A stretch of DNA of 59,915 nt from Prevotella sp. KH2C16 (GTDB lineage Bacteria; Bacteroidota; Bacteroidia; Bacteroidales; Bacteroidaceae). Below are positions 36,426 through 43,845 of the stretch, piece after piece. Location: NCBI RefSeq assembly GCF_900113305.1, contig NZ_FOOW01000015.1:1-59915 (forward strand). Direction: 5' to 3'. Every line of letters begins with the position of its first letter. Position 1 is the stretch's first letter. Made by a program: the position numbers and the translations under genes. The notes beneath the pieces are model-generated. The model was given only the letters and a program-made list of their open reading frames with translations. It was not told where the DNA came from and made no database searches.

Positions 36426-36662
36426 ATGGAGCACGAATTGAAGAGACTTCTTGACAAATGGGGGCATGATTTTGGACAGCATCTTGATACCCGGAAACTC
36501 TGGCATTGGGTGAGAAATCACAAGCATCTGTCAGGCGAGACACTCGATCGGCTGGCTTTGCTTACGGGCTTCCAGACATGGGATGACCTTCAGGAAGCCC
36601 TCCGCGGGGAAGGGGATGCCTCGCTCAACTATGAGGACGACCCCGTGTCTGCAAAGAAATAA
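36426..36662 (+). CDS. Small protein of unknown function (78 residues)
   Basis: The product is helical and charged (MEHELKRLLDKWGHDFGQHL) with a central RLALLTGFQTWDDLQEAL that looks like a helix-turn-helix or adaptor-like fold. I do not recognise a family. A promoter with both boxes 26 bases upstream and normal amino acid composition support it as a gene. It precedes the membrane acyltransferase by 161 bases. Confidence 0.6.
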   Translation: MEHELKRLLDKWGHDFGQHLDTRKLWHWVRNHKHLSGETLDRLALLTGFQTWDDLQEALRGEGDASLNYEDDPVSAKK

Positions 36663-36823
36663 GGACTCGGGTATCGGTATTTGCGACGAATGCGCATCGC
36701 CTTTTTGGCAAGAGAGGGGGGCCTCAGGCTCCAAGCAGAGCGTTTGAAGCCCGGGAAATACAATATTCCATGCCTCTGCGACAGCCTTTTCCAGACTGTA
36801 ACCAACCCTAAAAACCATTGGAT

Positions 36824-37984
36824 ATGACAAAGGAAACCAACTCTCGCATCTTAGCGCTCGATGTGCTGAGAGGCATCACCATTGCAGGTATGATACTGGT
36901 TAACAACCCGGGAAGCGGGCAATATATCTTCGCTCCCTTGGAGCATGCCGAGTGGATAGGCGTTACGCCCACCGACATGGTGTTTCCTTTCTTCATGTTT
37001 ATCATGGGCTTTTCCATGTTCCTGTCGTTGCGGAAGTTCGACTTCCGGCTGACGCCGTCGTCGGCATGGAAGGTTGTCAGGCGCACGATTCTCATCTTCC
37101 TTATCGGACTTCTGCTCACTTGGATGTGGATATTCGTCGACGGCTGGGTGGGTTCGGCCGATAGTGGGCTGGGCTTCTTCCAGCGTCTGTTTCAGTCGGC
37201 CTTCGATTTTTCCCACCTTCGCATCATGGGTGTGTTACAGCGTCTGGCCTTGGCCTATGGCCTCTCGGCATTTATCATTCTGACAATGCGCTCCCGTCGT
37301 CTGCTCTGGATAGCGGCCGCTCTGTTTGCAGTCTACTTTTGCATCTTGCTTGTGGGCAATGGCTTCGTGAATTCGCAGGAAAGCGTGCTCTATCGCTTTG
37401 ATGTGGCCGTGATGGGTGCCAATCACCTTTGGGACGGCGATATCATAGACCCCGAAGGACTGTTAGGCACCATTCCCAGTGTGGCTCATGTGCTGTTGGG
37501 CTTCTGTGCGGCTCGTCTGGCCATGACGAAGGCCAGTCTGGCAGAGCGCATCGAGGTTCTTTTTGTCTATGGCACCGTCCTTCTGCTGGCCGGCATGCTG
37601 CTGAGTTACGGCTGTCCGATCAGCAAGAAGATATGGACTCCCACATTCTCTCTCTTCACTTGCGGGCTGGCATCGAGCCTGTTGGCATTGTTGGCCTGGG
37701 TGATCGACGGGCGCGGGTGGCACCGGTGGAGCTTCCCGTTCCAGGTGTTTGGCGTAAATCCACTCTTCCTCTATGCCCTGTCGGGCGTGATGGCGGTGCT
37801 GTTCACCTTTGTCTATGTGCCTGTGGCCGGTTCTCCCAGCATTCACGACTGGCTCTATCAGAGCCTTATGGCTCCCGTCTTCGGCAATTATGGCGGCAGC
37901 GTGGGCTATGCCCTGTTGTTCGTGTTGCTGAACGGCATGGTGGGGTATATTCTCTACAAGAAGAAGATATACATAAAGGTGTAA
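36824..37984 (+). CDS. HGSNAT-like membrane acyltransferase (DUF5009/DUF1624 type)
   Basis: The 386-residue protein has about ten membrane spans and the family start RILALDVLRGITIAGMILVN, followed by WIGVTPTDMVFPFFMFIMGF. These mark the heparan-alpha-glucosaminide N-acetyltransferase group, which moves an acetyl group across the membrane onto a sugar amine. In bacteria the acceptor is unknown; cell envelope glycans are likely. ATG 36824 is preferred over TTG 36818. Confidence 0.85.
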   Translation: MTKETNSRILALDVLRGITIAGMILVNNPGSGQYIFAPLEHAEWIGVTPTDMVFPFFMFIMGFSMFLSLRKFDFRLTPSSAWKVVRRTILIFLIGLLLTWMWIFVDGWVGSADSGLGFFQRLFQSAFDFSHLRIMGVLQRLALAYGLSAFIILTMRSRRLLWIAAALFAVYFCILLVGNGFVNSQESVLYRFDVAVMGANHLWDGDIIDPEGLLGTIPSVAHVLLGFCAARLAMTKASLAERIEVLFVYGTVLLLAGMLLSYGCPISKKIWTPTFSLFTCGLASSLLALLAWVIDGRGWHRWSFPFQVFGVNPLFLYALSGVMAVLFTFVYVPVAGSPSIHDWLYQSLMAPVFGNYGGSVGYALLFVLLNGMVGYILYKKKIYIKV

Positions 37985-37994
37985 GCCTTTTGCC

Positions 37995-38033
37995 GGGCGC
38001 AGGATTTCCGGTTGACGGATTCCCGCCCGTTTT
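37995..38033 (+). terminator. Probable terminator in the convergent gap
   Basis: CGGGCG / CGCCCG with further pairing GGAT/ATTCC and a run TTTTTT directly after. The stem has mismatches. The rest of the gap up to 38159 holds nothing I recognise. Confidence 0.45.
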
Positions 38034-38159
38034 TTCATGTCTTCCGATTTCTTTGTGCGCTGTGTATGACGAAACTTTTTTCCCCTTCTGTGTCTGCGGC
38101 TTGCTGCCGGATGATGCACGGAAGGGGAAAGAGTCGTGTAGGGTGAGGGGGTTGTTCTT

Positions 38160-40028
38160 TTATTCCTTGGGCATCCAGGTGCAGATTTGCTTGCCCTGCC
38201 ATCCGTCTACCGACGAATAGTCCACCATGTGGATGCTGCCCGTGGTTGTGGGCACAAGAAACTCCATGCGTGTGCCGGACTTCTGCGGCTTGACGGGCGT
38301 GAGCTTCACCTCGCCGTTGGCATCGGCTTTTATCTTCACGGGTTTATTGTAGTCAGGGTCTATGTTCTCGTCCCGGGCCAGCACGATGGGGCCATAGGTT
38401 ACGGCTTCATAGTTCCATCCGGCGGGATTGCTGCCGTGAGGAGCCGGGATGAGCCTTGCCTTCATGTCGAGTGTGAGCTCTATCCGGTCGCCTTTCTTCC
38501 ATTTGCGGTCGATGGCGAGATACTTTCCTGCCACGGCATTCTCTATGGGACGGCCGTTTACGCTCACCCTCGTCTTCTCGCTCCAGGCAGGAATATGGAG
38601 GCGGAAGACGAACTTCTCGCCCTTCAGCTCCGTGAGTTCTATCGACACCTTGCTATTATATGGGAAGTCGGAGTCGATGCGAAACTTCATCTCCCTGCCT
38701 TTCCGGGTCTTGGCAGTGATGTGGGCGGCATTGTAGAGGTTTACCACGGGTCCCTCCTTGCTCTGCATGGAGGCCACGAAGGGAATGTAGGCCAGCCCCA
38801 TGGGGCCGCTCAGGTTGCAGCAGGTAACGGGCAGTCCGTCGATGTTCGTGCCCCATCCCGAGTCGGTAACCTTGCGTCCGTTGAGCAGGTTCACATAGCT
38901 GAATCCGTCGCCGCCCGGCTTCATGGCTCCAAGGAGGCCGTTGTAGATGTATTTCTCGATATAGTCCACGGCCGACGGCTCACCCGTGATGCGCAGTATC
39001 TGGCTGCAGAGCTTCATCCAGGTAACGCCCGCGCAGGTCTCCATCATCCGCTTGATGTTGGGATTGGTCTGTTCCAAGGCGGTGTCGTCCCATGCCTCGC
39101 CGTTCCATTTCGGATAGTAAGGCTGGTCGGCTCCCCCGTTTCCGATGAGGGTGATTTCCCGCTTCTTGATGTTCTCGAAGAGGTTCATGAAGGCCGTGCG
39201 GATGCGCTCGTCGCCCGTACAGCGATAGTATTCCACGGCACCCTCGAAGAGGGAAAGCATCTCGTAGGCCTTGGGATAGCCGGCTCCCATCTTGCGCGGC
39301 AGCACATTGTCGAAGGCTTCCTGAAACAGGTCGGCACCCTTGCATCCGCCCTCCTTGATGAGATAGGTGCAGAAGTCGAGGTATTTCTTGTCGCCGGTGA
39401 GTTGATACATGCGCATCATGGGTTCCATGACGGTGAACGACTCGATGCCGTTGCGGCTCCAGCCCTGCGTGGTCATGCGGGTCTTCGGGGCATAGCCTAT
39501 CTGGTCGACAATGCTGTTGGCCTCGTCGACCATGAGCTTCAGGACGCGCGGATCCTGCTTTACATGGGTGTAATACCGGCTTAGGCCGAGCAAGACATAC
39601 TTTCGCTCCCACATGTCGCCTCCCTTTCCGTAGGGCTGCTTGTCGGGGGGGACGGTGGCAATGGTACCGTTGCTGCGCACTACTCCGAACACTTCCTCGA
39701 CCGTCTGCTCGAGAATGGCTTTCAACTCGGCGTCGTGCGTGTATCCATAAAGCATCGAACCGCTGCGCACGGCCTTGGCCCACATCTCGCCGAGGGCGAA
39801 CTTCGGCGCGCCGTTTACATAGAAGTCCATGAGCTTGCGGTAGGGCACCACGCCCTTGTTCCAGTGCTCTATGCTGTTCAGAATGTCGTTCTGGAAATAG
39901 TTGGTGAGCTGGACCTGGCCGTCGGCGAGCGGCTCGAACACATCGTTTACCTTGATGGCCTGTCCGCTTGCTGCGGTGGCACAAACCGTCATGGCCGTCA
40001 GGAAGAGGTCTCTGAGTAGATGTTTCAT
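38160..40028 (-). CDS. GH127-type beta-L-arabinofuranosidase (DUF1680)
   Basis: An exported glycosidase of 622 residues, with signal peptide MKHLLRDLFLTAMTVCATAA. The helical barrel contains the family's cysteine-zinc site: ETCAGVTWMKLCSQI and DGLPVTCCNLSGPMGLAYIP, whose second region supplies the nucleophile cysteine. SRYYTHVKQDPRVLKLMVDE and GWGTNIDG are also typical. GH127 and GH146 enzymes release L-arabinofuranose from plant glycoproteins or arabinan; the exact target is unknown. It stands alone with its own promoter, without SusC/D. Confidence 0.87.
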   Translation of the reverse strand: MKHLLRDLFLTAMTVCATAASGQAIKVNDVFEPLADGQVQLTNYFQNDILNSIEHWNKGVVPYRKLMDFYVNGAPKFALGEMWAKAVRSGSMLYGYTHDAELKAILEQTVEEVFGVVRSNGTIATVPPDKQPYGKGGDMWERKYVLLGLSRYYTHVKQDPRVLKLMVDEANSIVDQIGYAPKTRMTTQGWSRNGIESFTVMEPMMRMYQLTGDKKYLDFCTYLIKEGGCKGADLFQEAFDNVLPRKMGAGYPKAYEMLSLFEGAVEYYRCTGDERIRTAFMNLFENIKKREITLIGNGGADQPYYPKWNGEAWDDTALEQTNPNIKRMMETCAGVTWMKLCSQILRITGEPSAVDYIEKYIYNGLLGAMKPGGDGFSYVNLLNGRKVTDSGWGTNIDGLPVTCCNLSGPMGLAYIPFVASMQSKEGPVVNLYNAAHITAKTRKGREMKFRIDSDFPYNSKVSIELTELKGEKFVFRLHIPAWSEKTRVSVNGRPIENAVAGKYLAIDRKWKKGDRIELTLDMKARLIPAPHGSNPAGWNYEAVTYGPIVLARDENIDPDYNKPVKIKADANGEVKLTPVKPQKSGTRMEFLVPTTTGSIHMVDYSSVDGWQGKQICTWMPKE

Positions 40029-40045
40029 GATACTTTAGTTTTCGG

Positions 40046-40076
40046 CAAAGATACTCAAAAGCGGCTGTCCGTGCAA
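40046..40076 (-). promoter_or_regulatory. Promoter of the GH127 gene
   Basis: On the minus strand TTGC (40076-40073), 19 bases, TATCTTTG (40053-40046), 17 bases before the ATG. Confidence 0.65.
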
Positions 40077-40164
40077 GCTTTCCCGCTCTTTTTGCCCCCT
40101 GAGGGCGGCTTTTGTTGCGCAAACTTGTCGCCTTCAGCAGGATGATATATGGCTTTTAGGGCGT

Positions 40165-40225
40165 GTTTCAGTCATTGAAACATCTTGTTTCAGCTGTTGA
40201 AACACTTTGTTTCAGCCGTAGAAAC
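40165..40225. repeat. 11-bp-phased hexamer array, GTTTCA/TGAAAC (6 sites)
   Basis: GTTTCA at 40165, 40187, 40209 and TGAAAC at 40176, 40198 strictly alternate every 11 bp; the sixth at 40220 is AGAAAC. Spacers inside the palindromes are GTCAT, GCTGT, GCCGT; outside they are ATCTT and ACTTT. It lies between the rplS terminator and the GH127 promoter. The rest of the gap (40226-40360) shows no gene. Confidence 0.85.
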
Positions 40226-40360
40226 AAAGGCGGAAAATCGCTTTCGTGCTCACGGATGACTGTATACCGACTCGCGGAAGAGGGCTTCTGCGCAGCCAAG
40301 AGGCGGTTGCCGCATCTGTGAAACCGGGCTTTTGCCGTTTCCGGCGGCAGCAGGGAAACT

Positions 40361-40404
40361 AAAGAGAGGTGCCTCCTGACGGGGACACCTCTCTCTATTT
40401 CTTT
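40361..40404 (-). terminator. Terminator of rplS
   Basis: AGAGAGGTG / CACCTCTCT (40363-40371, 40386-40394) just after the rplS stop, followed on the minus strand by TTAGTTT. Confidence 0.65.
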
Positions 40405-40422
40405 CTGAAAAAAGATAGGAAA

Positions 40423-40782
40423 CTATTCAGCTGAAGCGGTTCTCTTCTCCTTGATGCGGGCAGCCTTACCAGTAAGCTTGCGCAGATAGTAGAGCTTCGC
40501 ACGGCGAACCTTACCGCGCTTGTTAACCTCAATATGGTCAATGTTGGGCGACTCCATAGGGAAGATGCGCTCTACGCCTACGGTTCCTGACATCTTGCGG
40601 ACAGTGAAACGCTTCTTCTCTCCGTGGCCGCAAATCTTGATGACCACGCCACGATAGAGCTGGATACGCTCCTTGGTACCCTCGACGATTTTGTAAGCGA
40701 CAGTTACGGTGTCTCCGGCTTTGAACTCCGGAACCTGCTTGCCGGTTGCAAATGCTTCTTCAGCAACTTTAATTAAATCCAT
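40423..40782 (-). CDS. rplS: Ribosomal protein L19
   Basis: The 119-residue 50S protein contains the family core: [60 protein letters not shown], and [21 protein letters not shown]19 sits at the interface of the subunits. It has its own promoter, divergent from the nucleotidase pair, and biased codon use. Confidence 0.97.
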   Translation of the reverse strand: MDLIKVAEEAFATGKQVPEFKAGDTVTVAYKIVEGTKERIQLYRGVVIKICGHGEKKRFTVRKMSGTVGVERIFPMESPNIDHIEVNKRGKVRRAKLYYLRKLTGKAARIKEKRTASAE

Positions 40783-40871
40783 TGTAAGTTTAAATTAAAT
40801 TTGTTTGTCGTTCCAACTCAACATGGCGTAATGACTCTTCCATCAACCAGCGGTTAAGCCGAAAAGCGGTG

Positions 40872-40903
40872 CAAAGTTACTACATTTTTCGCTCCCTGCC
40901 AAA
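40872..40903 (-). promoter_or_regulatory. Promoter of rplS
   Basis: On the minus strand TTTG (40903-40900), 20 bases, TAACTTTG (40879-40872). The leader is about 85 bases, long enough for feedback control, but no known leader structure was recognised. Confidence 0.65.
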
Positions 40904-40943
40904 TGTTTTAGGGGAAAAATGTATATTTTATGGAAGAAAGGGC

Positions 40944-40974
40944 TTTGTGGATTGGCGGATTATGCCTATCTTTG
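40944..40974 (+). promoter_or_regulatory. Promoter of the 5'-nucleotidase pair
   Basis: TTTG 40944-40947, 19 bases, TATCTTTG 40967-40974, 20 bases before the ATG at 40995. Confidence 0.7.
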
Positions 40975-40994
40975 TGGACAGAAACATTTCTGAT

Positions 40995-41759
40995 ATGAAG
41001 AAAAATATCATTCTCGCGGCAGTGCTCGGGGTGCTCCTTGCATGCTCGTCGTGCCGCTCCCACTATGTGCTGAAAGGCGTCGAGCGTTCCAGAATACTTA
41101 TCGACCAGCGCTATGACGCAACTCCCGATGCCGCGGCCGCGGCCTTTCTCGCCCCCTATAAGCAGGAGGTGGACTCGATCATGAGCCCGGTGGTGGGCGA
41201 AATCGACCACTATATGGCGGCCGGCCAGCCGGAGAGCGACCTCTCCAACCTGCTCAGCGACATTCTGGTGTGGGGCTCGAAGAAGTTCAACGAGACGCCG
41301 GACTTCGCCGTGTATAACATGGGAGGCATTCGCGCGGCCTTCGCCAAGGGCAAGATTACCTATGGAGATGTGCTCGAGGTGGCTCCGTTTGATAACAAGC
41401 TCTGCCTGCTCACGCTGAGTGGCGAGAAGGTGATGGAGCTCTTCCGGCAGATTGCCAGGAGGGGCGGCGAGGGCGTGAGCCATGGTGTGGAACTGGTCAT
41501 CACCAGGGACGGAATACTGAAGCGGGCGCGCCTGAACGGCAGGGAAATAGACCCGAAGACCCCTTACCGCGTCGCCACGCTCGACTATCTGGCTCAGGGC
41601 AACGACGGTCTGTCGGCCTTCAAGGACAAGACCGGCCTGGTATCGCCGCAGGATGAGGAGAACAATGTGCGCTTCATCATCATGGACTACTTCCGTGAGA
41701 TGCAGAGGCAGGGAAAGGTGGTCAACGCGAAAGTGGAGGGCCGTATCGTAATAGAATAA
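40995..41759 (+). CDS. 5'-nucleotidase C-terminal domain lipoprotein
   Basis: The product (254 residues) is a lipoprotein: MKKNIILAAVLGVLLACSSC with a lipobox cysteine. It has only the substrate-binding, C-terminal half of UshA-type nucleotidases: LSNLLSDILVWGSKKFNETP, AVYNMGGIRAAFAKGKITYG, VLEVAPFDNKLCLLTLSG and YRVATLDYLAQGNDG. The metal domain is made by the next gene. The frame is open to 40869, but the promoter fixes the start at 40995. Confidence 0.85.
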   Translation: MKKNIILAAVLGVLLACSSCRSHYVLKGVERSRILIDQRYDATPDAAAAAFLAPYKQEVDSIMSPVVGEIDHYMAAGQPESDLSNLLSDILVWGSKKFNETPDFAVYNMGGIRAAFAKGKITYGDVLEVAPFDNKLCLLTLSGEKVMELFRQIARRGGEGVSHGVELVITRDGILKRARLNGREIDPKTPYRVATLDYLAQGNDGLSAFKDKTGLVSPQDEENNVRFIIMDYFREMQRQGKVVNAKVEGRIVIE

Positions 41760-41773
41760 TGAAGGAGGACGAA

Positions 41774-42613
41774 ATGATGAAAAGACTGAACATGATAGTG
41801 CTCTTCTGCCTCTGTACGCTGGGCATGACGGCACAGAAAACCATCACCATACTGCATACCAACGACACCCACAGCTGCATCATGCCGCTGAACGCGAACC
41901 TTGCCGACACGCTTACGGCCGGGCGCGGAGGCTATCTCCGTCGCATCGCCATGCTCAAGGAAGAGCGGCGCAAGGACCCCGACCTGCTGCTCTTCGACAG
42001 CGGCGACTTCTCGCAGGGGTCGCCTTACTACACCCTTTTCAAGGGCGATGTAGAGGTGGGCTTGATGAATAGGATGGGCTATGTGGCCACCACCATCGGC
42101 AATCATGAGTTCGACTTCGGGCTCGAGAACATGGCGCGTCTCTTCCGGAAGGCCAGCTTCCCCGTGCTCTGCACCAACTACGACTTCGCTGGAACGGTGA
42201 TGGAAGGCCTCGTGAAGCCCTATATCATCGTGAGGCGGAAGGGCGTGAAGATAGGTGTCTTTGCGCTCGACCCGAAGATGGACGGGCTCGTGGACGCTAC
42301 GAAATGCAAGGGCGTGAAGTATCTGGACCCGACGAAGACGGCGCTCGAAACGGCTACGATGCTGAAGGAAAAGAAGAAATGCGACCTCGTAATCTGCATC
42401 AGCCATCTCGGCGTGGGGCAGCTCGAGGACGGCGACGAGCAGGTGGTGGCAGGTTCGAGAAACATCGACCTGGTGCTGGGAGGCCACTCCCATACTTACA
42501 TGAAGCAGCTGCTCTATGTGAAAAACATGGACGGAAAGCCCGTGCCCATCGACCAGAATGGCAAGCACGGCATCTATGTCGGCAAGATAGAGCTGCAAGT
42601 GGCAAAGAAGTAG
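41774..42613 (+). CDS. 5'-nucleotidase N-terminal metallophosphatase domain
   Basis: The exported protein (279 residues) has a signal peptide (MKRLNMIVLFCLCTLGMTA). The two-metal phosphoesterase core is complete: ITILHTNDTHSCIMP, LLFDSGDFSQGSPYYTLFKG, TTIGNHEFDFGLENM, LVICISHLGVGQL and LVLGGHSHTYM. It lacks the C-terminal substrate domain, which is the preceding gene. An in-frame ATG at 41759 overlaps the upstream stop (TAATG), but GGAGGA at 41763-41768 is placed for the ATG at 41774, which I prefer. Confidence 0.87.
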   Translation: MMKRLNMIVLFCLCTLGMTAQKTITILHTNDTHSCIMPLNANLADTLTAGRGGYLRRIAMLKEERRKDPDLLLFDSGDFSQGSPYYTLFKGDVEVGLMNRMGYVATTIGNHEFDFGLENMARLFRKASFPVLCTNYDFAGTVMEGLVKPYIIVRRKGVKIGVFALDPKMDGLVDATKCKGVKYLDPTKTALETATMLKEKKKCDLVICISHLGVGQLEDGDEQVVAGSRNIDLVLGGHSHTYMKQLLYVKNMDGKPVPIDQNGKHGIYVGKIELQVAKK

Positions 42614-42629
42614 GCGGCTTGCATCATGA

Positions 42630-42690
42630 TAAAATCGGCGAGATTGTCAGTCAATCTCGCCGATTTTGTCTTACGATTTCGCCGATTTTG
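42630..42690. repeat. 11-bp-phased hexamer array, ATTTTG/CAATCT type (6 sites)
   Basis: TAAAAT, AGATTG, CAATCT, ATTTTG, CGATTT, ATTTTG at 42630, 42641, 42652, 42663, 42674, 42685. AGATTG and CAATCT are reverse complements. CGCCG precedes both ATTTTG sites, and its reverse complement CGGCG precedes AGATTG. Convergent gap after the nucleotidase. Confidence 0.75.
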
Positions 42691-42726
42691 CCGGGCTGTT
42701 AATACTTGTTAGCCTGACGGCGGGTT

Positions 42727-42777
42727 ATTCAGGCAGCGAATAAAGGGGGCGAACCCTCTTTGCGGGTGCGCCTGAAT
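42727..42777 (-). terminator. Two-part hairpin in the convergent gap
   Basis: An outer stem ATTCAGGC / GCCTGAAT encloses an inner stem AAAGGGGG-CGAA-CCCTCTTT. It lies just past the stop of the minus-strand 108-residue gene. No clear T run, so the terminator role is tentative. Confidence 0.4.
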
Positions 42778-42804
42778 TTGCCATAGTACAGAGTTCTTGA
42801 CCCG

Positions 42805-43131
42805 TCAATGAATCTCCTTGAGATAGACCGTCATCACCTTTACCTCTCCCTGCCAGTTCATGGAGGTCTTCGGCTTTACTTCTTCCACTACGAAGCGGCG
42901 ATTGTTCCATTCAACCGTTTTGCCTACTCCGTAGATGGCATTGAAGCGCTCCATCTGCCGGGAATATCGCTCGGACACGCCTTCAAACTCAATGTGCACG
43001 CTGCCGTCGGACAATTCGTAGAACTTAGGTTTGAACTTGCCGTGATTGATATTGTACCATATTCCTATGGCAGCAGCAGCTAATAGTGCAACGACAATGG
43101 CTCCCATAATCCACATCCAAGGTTCTTCCAT
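42805..43131 (-). CDS. Small membrane-anchored protein of unknown function
   Basis: The 108-residue product has one membrane span (about 6-27, IMGAIVVALLAAAAIGIWYN). A soluble part with mixed beta-strand pattern follows (FYELSDGSVHIEFEGVSERY, and KTVEWNNRRFVVEEVKP). No family is recognised. It follows the 173-residue membrane protein by 39 bases and is probably cotranscribed with it. Confidence 0.6.
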   Translation of the reverse strand: MEEPWMWIMGAIVVALLAAAAIGIWYNINHGKFKPKFYELSDGSVHIEFEGVSERYSRQMERFNAIYGVGKTVEWNNRRFVVEEVKPKTSMNWQGEVKVMTVYLKEIH

Positions 43132-43170
43132 GTTCTTAGTTTTTAGTTGATTGATGATTATATATGTCTT

Positions 43171-43692
43171 CTATTTGCTCTGATACTTCGCTATATCCCA
43201 GTTGGCATAACGCTGAAGGTTGTTTTCAAGCACATCCGGCTGGGAGAAGTCTTGCCAAAGATGGCTGGCTCTGGATATGCCCAGCACGCCACAGCCTATC
43301 CATAGGCTCTCGTGCATGGAACCGTAAGAAAAGTAGACTTGCTCGTGAGGCACGAAAGACTCACGCCCGTTTATCACGAATCCGATGCCGTCGGGATAGA
43401 CGCGAAGCTCCGTAAAGGGCATTTTCTTCCGCCAGACCATGACCGTCCCGATGAGCATAGGCAGCCCCAGCCACAACCAGTAATTGATAATGAATGGCAC
43501 TCCGCTCTTCACCCAGTCAGCCACCGCCCAGTCGGCAAAGCCTGTCATTGCCCCTTGTACTGCCGGAATACGGGTAATGAGGTAGATGGCGAGGAATACA
43601 ATCCACCCCTGTATGACACCTTTCCACTTCCCGATGCCCTCATAGGAGCCTCTGTTCAAGTGATGAGACGAGACAAGATTTTTTTCTGTCAT
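43171..43692 (-). CDS. Membrane protein with PH-like soluble part, unknown function
   Basis: The 173 residues include two membrane spans (about 28-45, and 66-87, PFIINYWLWLGLPMLIGTVM). A beta-rich region follows (TELRVYPDGIGFVINGRESF, then VPHEQVYFSYGSMHESLWIG) that resembles bacterial PH-type domains. The call is by pattern only. It has a -7 box upstream and is followed by the 108-residue membrane protein. Confidence 0.6.
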   Translation of the reverse strand: MTEKNLVSSHHLNRGSYEGIGKWKGVIQGWIVFLAIYLITRIPAVQGAMTGFADWAVADWVKSGVPFIINYWLWLGLPMLIGTVMVWRKKMPFTELRVYPDGIGFVINGRESFVPHEQVYFSYGSMHESLWIGCGVLGISRASHLWQDFSQPDVLENNLQRYANWDIAKYQSK

Positions 43693-43717
43693 ACTCTTTT
43701 TCCAATTCGTTCTGTTG

Positions 43718-43725
43718 CAAAGTTA
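43718..43725 (-). promoter_or_regulatory. -7 box before the two small membrane protein genes
   Basis: TAACTTTG on the minus strand, 25 bases before ATG 43692. Confidence 0.5.
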
Positions 43726-43788
43726 ATTGTTTTTTTGAATAATCCAAGGAAAACGAGCGGCAAAATGACTTTCTGGCGATAGATATGC

Positions 43789-43825
43789 AAAGTGCCGATA
43801 GCCCTTGAGAGTCTATCGGCACTTT
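43789..43825 (-). terminator. Terminator of the flavodoxin-receptor pair
   Basis: Perfect 13-base stem AAAGTGCCGATAG / CTATCGGCACTTT, 20 bases after the receptor stop; short T run. Confidence 0.7.
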
Positions 43826-43845
43826 ACTGAAAGGGGACGCAGGAA

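Noticed and set aside
38187..39584. A 465-codon plus-strand frame opposite the GH127 gene
   Set aside because: The minus strand has the GH127 cysteine-zinc motifs; the plus frame is His/Val/Gly-rich without domains.
40783..40871. L19-binding leader or riboswitch upstream of rplS
   Set aside because: The leader is long enough but I could not find a convincing conserved stem or known motif.
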